From NCBI GenBank assembly GCA_028875075.1, contig JAPPGF010000027.1, forward strand, positions 40,668-104,667: a stretch of 64,000 nucleotides of DNA, read 5' to 3'. The DNA is from Gemmatimonadota bacterium. Lineage in GTDB: Bacteria > Gemmatimonadota > Gemmatimonadetes > Longimicrobiales > Gaopeijiaceae. The position numbers and the translations under genes are program-made. The notes below the pieces were generated by a model. It worked only from the letters and a program-made list of their open reading frames with translations, was not told where the DNA came from and did not search any database. Positions 53,302-61,583 of this stretch are shown in pieces; position 1 is the stretch's first letter; the number at the start of each line of letters is the position of its first letter.

Positions 53302-53882
53302 CGCGAGGCTGGGTCGACTACTCCCGAACCCATGGCTGCGGAGAGCAAGTCTCGACCCGTGAACAGGGACAGGATTGGGACACACTCATGGGCCATGAGG
53401 GCTGCGGCGCCCTCCTCCCGATCCACGATGGTCAACACGGCGACTACCGTGGCGCCGTGTGTGCGTACAGCAGTGACCGCCTCGAGAGCACTCTTGCCGG
53501 TCGTCATGGAGTCTTCAACCACCACACAACGAGCGTGCCCAGGAAGTCCGCCTTCAATGCGCTGTCCCATACCATGGTCCTTGGCCCGCTTACGAACTGA
53601 GAAGGCATCAACTGGCCGTCCCTCGTGCCAGCTGCGGTGGGCAATCGCGTACGCGACGGGGTCGGCCCCGATAGTTAAACCACCGATATGGGAGACATTC
53701 GAGGTCCGTTCGCACAACAACGCCCAGCCTAGCTTCCCGACCAAGAACTGCCCTTCAGCGCTCATGGTGGTTCTGCGGGCATCGATATAGTAGGGCGAAC
53801 GGGCACCACTGCGGAGGGCGAAATCACCGAGACGCACAGATCGTTCCACTAGCAGAGCCCGTAATCTCTCGCGGTCGGCCAT
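53298..53882 (-). CDS. pyrE: Orotate phosphoribosyltransferase
   Basis: From the inner ATG at 53882 this is a 194-residue PRTase. The PRPP-binding motif reads VVVEDSMTTGKSALEAV, with the flexible loop FSVRKRAKDHGMGQRIEG and the substrate region YYIDARRTT. It converts orotate and PRPP to OMP in pyrimidine synthesis. It converges on dnaN with overlapping stops. The alternative ATG at 53918 adds 12 residues without family support. Confidence 0.93.
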   Translation of the reverse strand: MADRERLRALLVERSVRLGDFALRSGARSPYYIDARRTTMSAEGQFLVGKLGWALLCERTSNVSHIGGLTIGADPVAYAIAHRSWHEGRPVDAFSVRKRAKDHGMGQRIEGGLPGHARCVVVEDSMTTGKSALEAVTAVRTHGATVVAVLTIVDREEGAAALMAHECVPILSLFTGRDLLSAAMGSGVVDPASR

Positions 53883-54208
53883 GGGTTCCAGAGTTCCTGC
53901 CACAGACCTTCCCGTCAAGAGGCATGACGTACACGGAACCCCTATAGTGCCCAGGCCGGCGGCGGGATGGCCAACCCCCCTACTCCACAGCTTGTCCTTG
54001 ATTCCAACAAGTCGCCCAAGCTAGCCATCGTCCGTGGCGAGATAGGCTCACGTCCATTGGAGTCGGCAGCCCCGTCTAGCAGTGCCTGCGGCGGGACACG
54101 GCCCTTAGGGCCCCGCCCGCAATCACATGTGAGAAGGTTCACCGGGCCAAGCGAGACAAGGCTGCGGTACGCCGGAACGCTTGTTCGCAAGAGGGGTGGC
54201 AGCCTTGC
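53883..54208. other. Gap with no supported gene
   Basis: About 325 bases between divergent pyrE and sufE. Frames of 82-85 codons exist on both strands but carry no motif. No clear promoter pair or RNA gene was recognised. Confidence 0.4.
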
Positions 54209-54703
54209 ATGGACCGACCGATGAACCCCACGGTGGAACAGAAGGCAGCGCGCTTTCGCGCCCTGCCACGCGAGCTACGTCTCCAGGCGCTGTTGGGACA
54301 GGCAAGGCGTTTTCCCGAGCTCCCGCCCGAGCTCCGTAAAGCGCGCGACCGCGGTCTCGGACGAGTCGATGAGTGCCAGACACCGCTGTACTTGTGGATT
54401 GGAGTGAAACACGGACGAGTGCACATCCACGCGGACGTGCCCCGAGAGGCACCCACCATACGCGGATTTGTCGGTTTCCTCATCGAGGTGTTGGATGGCG
54501 CCGAGCCCGTCGTCGTGGCTGGGATACCCGAGGACCTCATGGAACGGATGGGGCTGAGCGAGGTGCTAGGCGTGCAACGAAGCCGCGGCCTCGGGTCGGT
54601 GATCAGGCGCATCCGACGGGACGTGGCGCGTGTCACAGATGGCGACGGGTGCTCGGACGGGGGCACAACACGCGAGGTCGGTCGATCGCCTGGCCGGGAC
54701 TGA
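54209..54703 (+). CDS. sufE: SufE family Fe-S assembly protein
   Basis: This 164-residue protein has the SufE core, with LRLQALLGQARRFPELP and the active Cys56 in GRVDECQTPLYLW that accepts persulfide sulfur from SufS. The substrate groove region includes VHIHADVPREAPTIRGFVG. It enhances cysteine desulfurase activity in Fe-S cluster assembly. The last 25 residues are Asp/Gly rich and probably flexible. The start could also be the ATG at 54221. No suf partner gene is nearby. Confidence 0.9.
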   Translation: MDRPMNPTVEQKAARFRALPRELRLQALLGQARRFPELPPELRKARDRGLGRVDECQTPLYLWIGVKHGRVHIHADVPREAPTIRGFVGFLIEVLDGAEPVVVAGIPEDLMERMGLSEVLGVQRSRGLGSVIRRIRRDVARVTDGDGCSDGGTTREVGRSPGRD

Positions 54704-54983
54704 GCACTCCGAGTTGCGCGCTGCGGGTCTTTGGGATGCGGAGCGGACCACATGGGCGGCGCCCTGGCAGCATGGTTCCAGTGTGCGAAGGTGTCCACAT
54801 CATTGCAGCGGAAGCCGATATTCTCGACGACGAAGGAGGGCGGCCGTACGCCCACAACAGCTGTGCCTTCACGCCCCCTTTCTCCCCGCTCCCGGACTAA
54901 GCAGCACAAACTTCATCCGCCCCCCGGCGGCTCATCACACCTCCAGTGATGGCGCCAGTTGGATTGAAACAGCTGTGTTGCGC

Positions 54984-55712
54984 TTAGCCCGCTTGGTCGA
55001 TTACCCGTCCGAAGCGCCGCTCACGATTACGATATTCCGCGACCGCGCGCGCCAACTCAACCGGTCCGAAATCGGGCCACATGACCTGCACGAAGAGTAA
55101 CTCCGCGTAGGCCGCTTCCCACAGCAGGAAGTCGGAGAGCCTCTGCTCACCTCCGGTGCGCACCAGAAGGTCTAGGTCGCGAACCGCTTCACCCTCGTTC
55201 ACGGCTTCGCCGAGGAGGCCCGCGAACACGGTGCGGTCCATGTATGCCATTGAGGGTCCGATTGCAGCCCGGCGTGCAGCCTGTACGATGGCGTCGCGCG
55301 CCGAATAGTCCACGGCTAGACGTAGACGCAGCACGCCACCTGCCCGGGTCACGGTCTCCGCGCGCTGGATGGAGTGCACCAGCGCAGGGTGGAGGCGGTC
55401 GCGCCGGCCGATGACGGTTAGCCGGACACCTTGTTCGACCAGCCCAGCCGACTCGGTGCGCAGGTGGTGGCGGAAGAGACTCATCAGGGTTGCCACCTCC
55501 GACGCCGGCCGCAGCCAGTTGTCGGCGGAGAAGGCATACAGCGTGAGCGTAGTGATGCCGAGGCCGGGAGCGGCTTGCACGACACGGCGAACGGCACGTG
55601 CACCCTCGCGGTGGCCGTCGACCCGACGTTGTCCCCGCGCTTCCGCCCATCGCCCATTGCCGTCCATGATGATGCCGACATGAATCCCAGACGTTCGCTT
55701 CAGCGTGCTCAC
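54984..55712 (-). CDS. uppS: Undecaprenyl diphosphate synthase
   Basis: From the GTG at 55712, one base after the preceding stop, this is a 242-residue cis-prenyltransferase. Signatures are [11 protein letters not shown] (catalytic Asp and diphosphate binding), [23 protein letters not shown], and the C-terminal [27 protein letters not shown]. It makes the C55 lipid carrier for peptidoglycan. It ends a tight three-gene operon behind a membrane protein and a winged-helix regulator. Confidence 0.94.
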   Translation of the reverse strand: MSTLKRTSGIHVGIIMDGNGRWAEARGQRRVDGHREGARAVRRVVQAAPGLGITTLTLYAFSADNWLRPASEVATLMSLFRHHLRTESAGLVEQGVRLTVIGRRDRLHPALVHSIQRAETVTRAGGVLRLRLAVDYSARDAIVQAARRAAIGPSMAYMDRTVFAGLLGEAVNEGEAVRDLDLLVRTGGEQRLSDFLLWEAAYAELLFVQVMWPDFGPVELARAVAEYRNRERRFGRVIDQAG

Positions 55713-55713
55713 C

Positions 55714-56091
55714 TTAGCCCTCGCGTGTCGCGCGGATGATCGCCTCAATGTGATCCAGATATGCCCGAAGCTCGCGCCGGCCTAGCGCAGTCAGTGTGTA
55801 CTCGGTCTTGGGAACACGACCCTCGAAGGACTTGCGGCAATCGACGTAGCCGGCATCCTCAAGCTTGCGCGCGTGGGCGCTCAGGTTACCGTCCGTCGTA
55901 TTGAGGAGATCTTTCAGATCGGTAAACGCCACCGTCCCGTTTACCGCGAGTGCGCTCACAATACCTAACCGGACACGTTCGTGGATTAGTCGGTCGAGTG
56001 CCAACGCACCGGGCTCTGCTCTATCGACGGCCGAATCAAGCTCCGAATCGATGTTGAGCGCCTGCTCCCGGGCTTCACCGCCCTTAGCCAC
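55714..56091 (-). CDS. Winged-helix transcriptional regulator (HTH_34 type)
   Basis: From the GTG at 56091 this is a 125-residue protein with one winged helix-turn-helix: [47 protein letters not shown], then a wing with [18 protein letters not shown]. The pattern matches the HTH_34 group of MarR/PadR-like regulators often co-encoded with a membrane protein. It overlaps the preceding gene by 8 bases and is followed by uppS. Palindromes at the operon promoter may be its operator. Confidence 0.85.
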   Translation of the reverse strand: MAKGGEAREQALNIDSELDSAVDRAEPGALALDRLIHERVRLGIVSALAVNGTVAFTDLKDLLNTTDGNLSAHARKLEDAGYVDCRKSFEGRVPKTEYTLTALGRRELRAYLDHIEAIIRATREG

Positions 56092-56689
56092 CGTGCCTCG
56101 TCGCAACCAGCATTCCAAATGCTACGTGCAGCACTCCGAAGCCCGCGGCCATAAATGTGTCGCCCCAAGAGATTGGTGCGAATAACGCGCAAGCTCCCAC
56201 GAGGATAAATCCGATCCCCATGAGGGGGACGATCCGGACCGAATGGGCGCCACCCGTCACTACGGCAGTTCCGTAAAGCAGGAGCCAAGTTCCCGGCAGC
56301 AGTTGGGGCTGGTCTTGGAGATACAGCGCGACTGTCAGGAACCCGCCGATGACGATCGGTGGCGCGAAGCCAAAAACGAACTTGCGGCCGGGGCCGGAGC
56401 GCAGGGGTACGCCAGCGGCGCGTGACTTGAGTGCCATGCCGGCTACTGCCACGAGAAACGACAGTGCGGCGGTCACGAGCCAGATGGCCATCCAGCGTTC
56501 CGTGGTTGGCTGAACGCGCGCGAACCAGGCGGCAGCCAGCGCAAGCGCGCCCATCACCACGCCGGCACCGCCTGAGACTGCAGTGAACGACTGGGACCGC
56601 TCCATCGTTTCACGGATGAAGCGGAGGTTTTCCATCGCCCGGTCATGGAGGGCGATCGGCTCTGGGTCTGGGCGTCGCGCCGAGAGCAT
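56084..56689 (-). CDS. Hypothetical membrane protein paired with HTH regulator
   Basis: This 201-residue protein has a soluble N-terminus (PEPIALHDRAMENLRFIRETME) and about six hydrophobic helices. I do not recognise a named family, but this kind of protein is typically encoded just upstream of a small HTH_34-type regulator, as here. The start at 56689 would give a leaderless transcript from the promoter described; an inner ATG (MENLRFI) is the alternative. Confidence 0.75.
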   Translation of the reverse strand: MLSARRPDPEPIALHDRAMENLRFIRETMERSQSFTAVSGGAGVVMGALALAAAWFARVQPTTERWMAIWLVTAALSFLVAVAGMALKSRAAGVPLRSGPGRKFVFGFAPPIVIGGFLTVALYLQDQPQLLPGTWLLLYGTAVVTGGAHSVRIVPLMGIGFILVGACALFAPISWGDTFMAAGFGVLHVAFGMLVATRHGG

Positions 56690-56695
56690 GCCGCA

Positions 56696-56724
56696 AGCCT
56701 ATGCCGTTGTGATCTTGACGTCAA
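56696..56724 (-). promoter_or_regulatory. Promoter with palindromic sites, probably leaderless
   Basis: On the minus strand TTGACG (56724-56719) and TAGGCT (56701-56696) are 17 bases apart. The ATG begins seven bases after the -10 box, so the transcript would start at or next to the start codon. The -35 box lies within a perfect 12-base palindrome, CTTGACGTCAAG (56714-56725). Confidence 0.6.
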
Positions 56725-56726
56725 GT

Positions 56727-56743
56727 ACTCTGCATCGCAGAGT
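56727..56743. repeat. 7-bp inverted repeat beside the HTH operon promoter
   Basis: ACTCTGC (56727-56733) and GCAGAGT (56737-56743) flank three bases. It lies between the stop of the diacylglycerol kinase family gene and the -35 palindrome. It may be an operator half of the same regulatory region or an end-of-gene hairpin; there is no T-tract. Confidence 0.45.
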
Positions 56744-56748
56744 TCGAC

Positions 56749-57768
56749 TCACGGCACGATGACCTCGAGCGCACTGCGGAGCACTTCGACTTCGACGGTT
56801 GGCACGGACGATACGTAGACGTCCCCGTCGATTTCGAACCGACATGGTGGACCCGCCTCCGGGAAGCGCACAGTGAAGCAGCGGTCGGAAATGAGGTCCG
56901 CCTCGGGTTCGGCAACGTGGTGACCTCGCTCGGCTCGGCTGAGGAGCATAGCCCGCCGGAACGGCCCCGCGTCCTTGATCAGGCATGCGTGGAGGAGTCC
57001 GTCGTCGACGCTTGCGCCCGGGGCAATCGGGAACCCGCCTCCAAAGAAACGTCCGTTGGAGATCGTCACGATAAGATGTCGACCGACGTGACCTGCACCT
57101 GACGCGCTCGCCACCGCAGGCTCGATCCCCGGGTAGCGGAAGAGCTGCTGTACGGCGGTCAACTTGTAGAGCGCTGCACCCCGCAGGAATCGTGCGCCGG
57201 CCGCCGCGTCGATCACGGCGACATCAAAACCGAAGCCGACAACGTTCAAGAAATAACGCGCACGATAGTTGTCGGCGTGTCCTGCCAGCTCGTCGGGCGC
57301 GGAAGCAGAGGCGACGCGGCCCACGTCTACACGACGCACCCGACCAGCGACCAACGCGCGCACCGCCCGCTTAGGGCCCTCGTACGCGAGGCCGAGGTTC
57401 CGGCCGAAATCGTTGCCTGTACCCGACGGGAACGTCGCGAGACGAACACCCGCTCCCGAAGTGACGATCTGATCAGCGACTCTTCCCCACGTGCCGTCGC
57501 CGCCCACCGCGACCACCGTTTCAGCCCCATTGTTGATCGCTTCTTGGGCTAACCGCGCTTCGTCCCCCGGGGCGCGCGTAAGAGCATGCTGAACCGACCC
57601 GACGTAGTGCCTCAGTAGGTCGAGGTACACAGGTATGCGGCGCTCACCTCGGCCCCGGCCCGACGCAGGGTTGAAGATGACGTGGATTCGACTGGTGCTA
57701 CCCGCGGAACCCCGGAAACTCAGATGCGCTCCATCTCCTCGAACGTCTGTACGCCGCTGCGCATCCAC
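56749..57768 (-). CDS. Diacylglycerol kinase family lipid kinase
   Basis: This 339-residue protein has the DAGK catalytic fold: FNPASGRGRGERRI at the start, AVGGDGTWGRVAD for nucleotide binding, and TFPSGTGNDFGRNLGL for substrate. The C-terminal beta domain ends with CRFEIDGDVY. It phosphorylates diacylglycerol or a related lipid. The ATG at 57768 overlaps the upstream gene by 49 bases; a later GTG would reduce this. It belongs with the phospholipid genes that follow. Confidence 0.9.
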   Translation of the reverse strand: MDAQRRTDVRGDGAHLSFRGSAGSTSRIHVIFNPASGRGRGERRIPVYLDLLRHYVGSVQHALTRAPGDEARLAQEAINNGAETVVAVGGDGTWGRVADQIVTSGAGVRLATFPSGTGNDFGRNLGLAYEGPKRAVRALVAGRVRRVDVGRVASASAPDELAGHADNYRARYFLNVVGFGFDVAVIDAAAGARFLRGAALYKLTAVQQLFRYPGIEPAVASASGAGHVGRHLIVTISNGRFFGGGFPIAPGASVDDGLLHACLIKDAGPFRRAMLLSRAERGHHVAEPEADLISDRCFTVRFPEAGPPCRFEIDGDVYVSSVPTVEVEVLRSALEVIVP

Positions 57769-58394
57769 TGCTCACGGAAAGCGTATTCGGCTACGTCGTT
57801 CAGAGTCAGACGGGAAGTCATCTCGTGTTCGTAAAGGGTCAGTGTGCCGCGCTCCTCCTCGTGCTCGGCATGCGGGCCCTCCATGTAGATATTGACCTTG
57901 TATCGATCCTCGCCGTCCACCATAAACGAGTTGTAGAGATGCCGGACTGGCTCGAATGCGTGACTGGTAACGACCATGTCAAGAACTGGTTGCCCTGCAT
58001 CGGCTACGGTCACTTCCATGTGATCTCCCTGCACGGTCAGCTCGATATCTATGGCCTTCATGTAGTGCGGGAGGTGCCAGCGCTCGATCGCGTGCTCGCG
58101 TGAGGCGTCTGTCGTAGTACCGATGATGAATGGGAAGAATGCGGCTTTCGGGAGCGGCATGCCAGGTTCGACACGTGGAGGAACGATCACGGAGAGCACG
58201 ATCTCATTGTATTCGCCGACCATGCTCTCGGTGAATACGAAAGCCGTAATTGCCAGAATGCTGCGCGTATGCTGGACCTCGAGCGGTTGTAGATGCGCGG
58301 GTAACAGCTTGCGCGCGTCCGACGTCGGCATCTCGAAGAATGCGCTGCCTACTTCCGAGAAACCGTACCTGGTGACTTCCATGACCTTGCTCAT
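57720..58394 (-). CDS. Acetoacetate decarboxylase-like protein
   Basis: This 224-residue protein resembles the acetoacetate decarboxylase fold in its N-terminal ARKLLPAHLQPLEV segment, IVLSVIVPPR loop, and HYMKAIDIELTV region. The catalytic Lys pair of classical enzymes cannot be identified with certainty, so an ADC-like binding protein is an alternative. It overlaps the lipid kinase gene on the same strand and is divergent from plsC with about 30 bases between starts. Confidence 0.5.
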   Translation of the reverse strand: MSKVMEVTRYGFSEVGSAFFEMPTSDARKLLPAHLQPLEVQHTRSILAITAFVFTESMVGEYNEIVLSVIVPPRVEPGMPLPKAAFFPFIIGTTTDASREHAIERWHLPHYMKAIDIELTVQGDHMEVTVADAGQPVLDMVVTSHAFEPVRHLYNSFMVDGEDRYKVNIYMEGPHAEHEEERGTLTLYEHEMTSRLTLNDVAEYAFREQWMRSGVQTFEEMERI

Positions 58395-58423
58395 TTAACG
58401 CCTGTCGTTAGCGTTTGCGTCGG

Positions 58424-59209
58424 GTGGCCACGCTACCCCTGCGGGAGAGGCTCGCGTTGAAGCTGAGAGGCTATCTTACGGTCGCAGTGGTCAGTGTGGG
58501 CCTGATCGCCTGCGACCTCTTCCAGCGCAGTGTGATCACTGGCCTAGCCCGGCTCCTGCCTGCCCGTCGAATCGCGATCCTTTCCTCGTGGGAGCGTCTC
58601 CTCGCGTACTTCGTGATCGGCTCGGCCCGACGAATCGGGGGGGCCCGAATACCGCCTCCACCTACAATACCTGGTCAGGCCGGTGTACTCGTTCTAATGA
58701 ACCACCAGTCCTTGCTCGACATTCCTCTGGTGGTCATGGCGCTGCGGCCACACCATCCGTGCATCGTCACGCGGGCGCGCTATGCCCGGGGCAAGCCGCT
58801 CATTTCTCATATGGTGCGGCTCTATCAATACCCCGTCGTGGAGCCTGGGGCAACGGGCCGGCACAGCCTGCAGCGGATCACGGAGGCCGCACGAGAAAGC
58901 GCGGTTCCGTTCGTGGTTTTTCCGGAGGGGACCCGCACGCGCGACGGCGGAATCGGCCCTTGGAAGGCGGGAGGGCTACGCAGGATTCTCCGCGTGCGCA
59001 GGTGGACCGTGTACTTGCTAGTGGCAGACGGCTACTGGCGGACGGCCACGTTTACTGACTTCCTCCAATCTGTCTCGACTATCGACGGTCGGGCCGTCTC
59101 GGTAGGGCCGTTCGAGGGCCCGGAGCCGGGAGCAGATCCAGATGCATTCATCCATGAGATGCGCGAGCAAATGCAGATCGCTCTCGTTGGACTCAGGTCC
59201 CGCGTGTGA
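58424..59209 (+). CDS. plsC: 1-acyl-sn-glycerol-3-phosphate acyltransferase
   Basis: From the GTG at 58424 this is a 261-residue PlsC-type protein. One N-terminal membrane helix is followed by the catalytic NHQSLLD (the NHxxxxD motif) and the acceptor-binding FPEGTRT. It would acylate lysophosphatidic acid to phosphatidic acid. A TTG at 58415 is an alternative start. Its stop overlaps the next gene (GTGA). Confidence 0.9.
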   Translation: MATLPLRERLALKLRGYLTVAVVSVGLIACDLFQRSVITGLARLLPARRIAILSSWERLLAYFVIGSARRIGGARIPPPPTIPGQAGVLVLMNHQSLLDIPLVVMALRPHHPCIVTRARYARGKPLISHMVRLYQYPVVEPGATGRHSLQRITEAARESAVPFVVFPEGTRTRDGGIGPWKAGGLRRILRVRRWTVYLLVADGYWRTATFTDFLQSVSTIDGRAVSVGPFEGPEPGADPDAFIHEMREQMQIALVGLRSRV

Positions 59210-60168
59210 GCCGCCAGATCGTGGACACAGGCGCTGCTCGCCTGGTCGAGGCGCTGCTCGCCGTTGTCGGTAGAGATCAACTTCGAGCGGTGCTCTTGTT
59301 TGGCTCGCGCTTGGTCCAGGCCTCACCGGACGGATTCAGTGCATACGACCTTGTCGTAGTGTGTGAGCGCTACCGGCTGTTTTACGCAGCGCTCGCGCGC
59401 AGCGGAGTGACACGACGGAGCCCGGCCCTGATGGCAGCACTCAACCGGGTGCTTGCGCCCAACGTGATCGCATTCGCCCCTAACGGTTGGGAGGACGGTC
59501 CAGTCGCCAAGATCATGGTGGTCGAGCGCGATGCCTTCGAGCGCGCCCTTGCGCCCAGCGGACCCGACCACTTCCTAAAGGGGCGAATGGTGCAGCGTAC
59601 CAGCATGCTCGACTCGCGTGACGCAGAGGAGGAACGGTGGATCGAGTCGCTGCTCCAACGCGCTCGCGCTGATGTGCTGCGTTGGGCAGGGCCCTGCTTG
59701 AAGGGTCCATTCACAGCGGAGCGACTCGCCCAGCGGATGCTCGAGCTTTCCTACGCCGGGGAGATCCGACCGGAGACAACGGACCGTGTGCGCGACATAT
59801 TCGACGCTCAGCGCGGCTTTCTGGTCCGCGTCTTTGCTGGCGTGCTTGAGGAGGCTGTGGAGCAGAGGCAACTCGTACGCGTAGAAGGTCCTGGCGCCAT
59901 GTATCGATTCACTAGGCCGCCGGGCCGTCTGCGGTGTTTGTGGATCCGATTCTACTTCCTGCGTTCCAAGGTCCGGGCCACCGCGCGCTGGCTCAAGCAC
60001 TCGATCACGTTCGAGAACTGGATGGACTACATCGCACGAAAGATCCAACGCAGGATTGGGATGCAGATCGTGATCACACCCTGGGAGCGACGTTTGCCCT
60101 ACTTGCTTCTGTGGCCGAAGATGTTGCGTGTGTTGCGACGTCGGCGGGTGGCGAGAAGACGGCCTTGA
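59206..60168 (+). CDS. Nucleotidyltransferase-fold protein of unknown role
   Basis: This 320-residue protein starts at GTG overlapping plsC. Residues 28-52 (AVLLFGSRLVQASPDGFSAYDLVVV) look like the pol-beta nucleotidyltransferase GS...DxD core: Gly33-Ser34 are kept, but the usual first Asp is Ala46, leaving Asp48. The C-terminal 100 residues are strongly basic (RFYFLRSKVRATARW, RKIQRRIG). It sits between acyltransferase and CDP-alcohol transferase genes, so it may make or handle an activated lipid head group, or be a degenerate NTase with a regulatory role. Confidence 0.6.
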   Translation: MSRQIVDTGAARLVEALLAVVGRDQLRAVLLFGSRLVQASPDGFSAYDLVVVCERYRLFYAALARSGVTRRSPALMAALNRVLAPNVIAFAPNGWEDGPVAKIMVVERDAFERALAPSGPDHFLKGRMVQRTSMLDSRDAEEERWIESLLQRARADVLRWAGPCLKGPFTAERLAQRMLELSYAGEIRPETTDRVRDIFDAQRGFLVRVFAGVLEEAVEQRQLVRVEGPGAMYRFTRPPGRLRCLWIRFYFLRSKVRATARWLKHSITFENWMDYIARKIQRRIGMQIVITPWERRLPYLLLWPKMLRVLRRRRVARRRP

Positions 60169-60182
60169 GGGCCGAGGTCGCA

Positions 60183-60941
60183 ATGCTGCTGAGTGCGGTC
60201 GCACTCGCGCTGATCACCATCCCAATCTATGTGATGCGCGGTCGTAGCGTCGGACCCGATCCGCTCGCCGCGGCCGATCAGCGCACTTTTCTATTCGGGT
60301 CGTTTCTGCGGGACTGGTTCTACTGGTTCCTGGGTCCCGTCGTGCGGCTGAGTGTCGCGTTGCGTCTATCGCCCCTGTTCTGGAACCTCGCGGGTGTCGT
60401 TTTCGGCACCACGGCAGGGGTGTGTTTCGCGCTGGACCGGCCGGCCTTGGCAGGGTGGGCGGTGGTGATGGGCGGGATCGCTGATATTCTCGATGGCCGT
60501 GTCGCACGTTACCACAAGATCGCATCGCGCCGCGGCGCATTCTTGGATTCGACTCTCGACCGCTTCGCCGAGGCGGCAGTGTTCGTCGGGCTCGCGGTAC
60601 GGTTTGCGGACAACTCCTGGGCCCTCACCCTGGTTGTAGCAGCGCTTGCCGGATCTCTGCTCGTGAGCTACACGCGTGCCCGTGGCGAAAGCCTCGGCGT
60701 GCTGTGCAAGCTCGGAGTCATGCAGCGAGCGGAGCGACTGATCCTGCTCGGGTTCGGAGGCATCCTAGACCAAGCTGCATCGGCCGCGTGGATCGAGGCG
60801 CCGTGGGCGGAGGCAACCGGTGGGACTCTGTTGGTCCCCGTACTCGGGCTGATTGCCGTAGGGACTCTCGCCACGGCGATCTTCCGGACGGTCTGGATCA
60901 GCCGACGGCTGCCAAGGATCGATCCGAACGAGTTAAGATAG
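60183..60941 (+). CDS. CDP-alcohol phosphatidyltransferase
   Basis: From the ATG at 60183 this is a 252-residue membrane protein with about six helices and the complete motif DGxxARx8GxxxDxxxD (DGRVARYHKIASRRGAFLDSTLD). It transfers a phosphatidyl group from CDP-diacylglycerol to an alcohol. The acceptor (glycerol phosphate, inositol or other) cannot be told by eye. A TTG at 60165 would overlap the preceding stop. It completes the plsC-NTase-phosphatidyltransferase run. Confidence 0.9.
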   Translation: MLLSAVALALITIPIYVMRGRSVGPDPLAAADQRTFLFGSFLRDWFYWFLGPVVRLSVALRLSPLFWNLAGVVFGTTAGVCFALDRPALAGWAVVMGGIADILDGRVARYHKIASRRGAFLDSTLDRFAEAAVFVGLAVRFADNSWALTLVVAALAGSLLVSYTRARGESLGVLCKLGVMQRAERLILLGFGGILDQAASAAWIEAPWAEATGGTLLVPVLGLIAVGTLATAIFRTVWISRRLPRIDPNELR

Positions 60942-61583
60942 CCATTGTGTTCGCGACCGGGCCGCGATAACTGTGTTCTCCTGGCTGGTGGGAGGCCGAA
61001 GGCGCCGTTATCGCCGATTTCAGGATATCCGGGATCGAGCCAGTCGTCGAACCGTCGGAGTCGATCATCGAAGGACTAAAGGGATTCGGGGAGTGGTGCG
61101 GCCTGCTCTTCGGTTCCTCAGCGCCGCCAGAGCTCTCCGTACCTGACGTTCACACAGGATGCGAGGGCAGCCCCCCGCGTGGATTCCCGCACGGGCATGC
61201 CACGTCCGTGCGATCCAGAAACGCCAGAATCGCCTCCTGGCGTTCAATCAGATCGTTACGGTTTGGCCGGGGTGGCACGTAGTCGGCGCGCCGGAAGCGC
61301 ACCGTCACGCAGTCGCCGCGCTCCTCGATCTCGGGGCGGGGCAGCCTAGCGGAGGCCGCCAAGTCTTCCATCTTGATCGTTCCGCGGCCCCATTCCTCGA
61401 TCATGCCGCGTCGTTAGAACGTCCGGGCGATGAACGGGTGCCAGGGTCGGGACCCGGGCGGTCCGAACAGCTCGTCGGGGTCAGCCCGAAGTGAAGTGGG
61501 CCGATTGACGTTACCTTCAGGCGGTCGCCTTCTCACGTGTGGTATGAGGCGCTAATCCGTGACCCAAATCATTGAGAGGAAAT
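60942..61583. other. Degraded region upstream of the propeller lipoprotein
   Basis: About 640 bases hold a decayed RecG-like gene fragment (61065-61404, minus) and otherwise no supported gene. A plus-strand frame near 61017-61140 reads well for about 40 codons but lacks a start and any motif. AGAGGA lies just before the lipoprotein GTG. Confidence 0.5.
61065..61404 (-). pseudogene. Remnant of a RecG-like ATP-binding (HATPase_c_4) protein
   Basis: Reading down from 61404, an 84-codon frame holds IEEWGRGTIKMEDLAASARLPRPEIEE and a FRRADYVPP segment. This matches the region between the ATPase domain and the C-terminal winged helix of AlbA/RecG-like transcriptional regulators. After about 61190 the frame breaks, and a helix like RQVRRALAALRNRR continues in another frame to 61065. 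No N-terminal part is present, so the gene is truncated and frameshifted. Confidence 0.6.
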
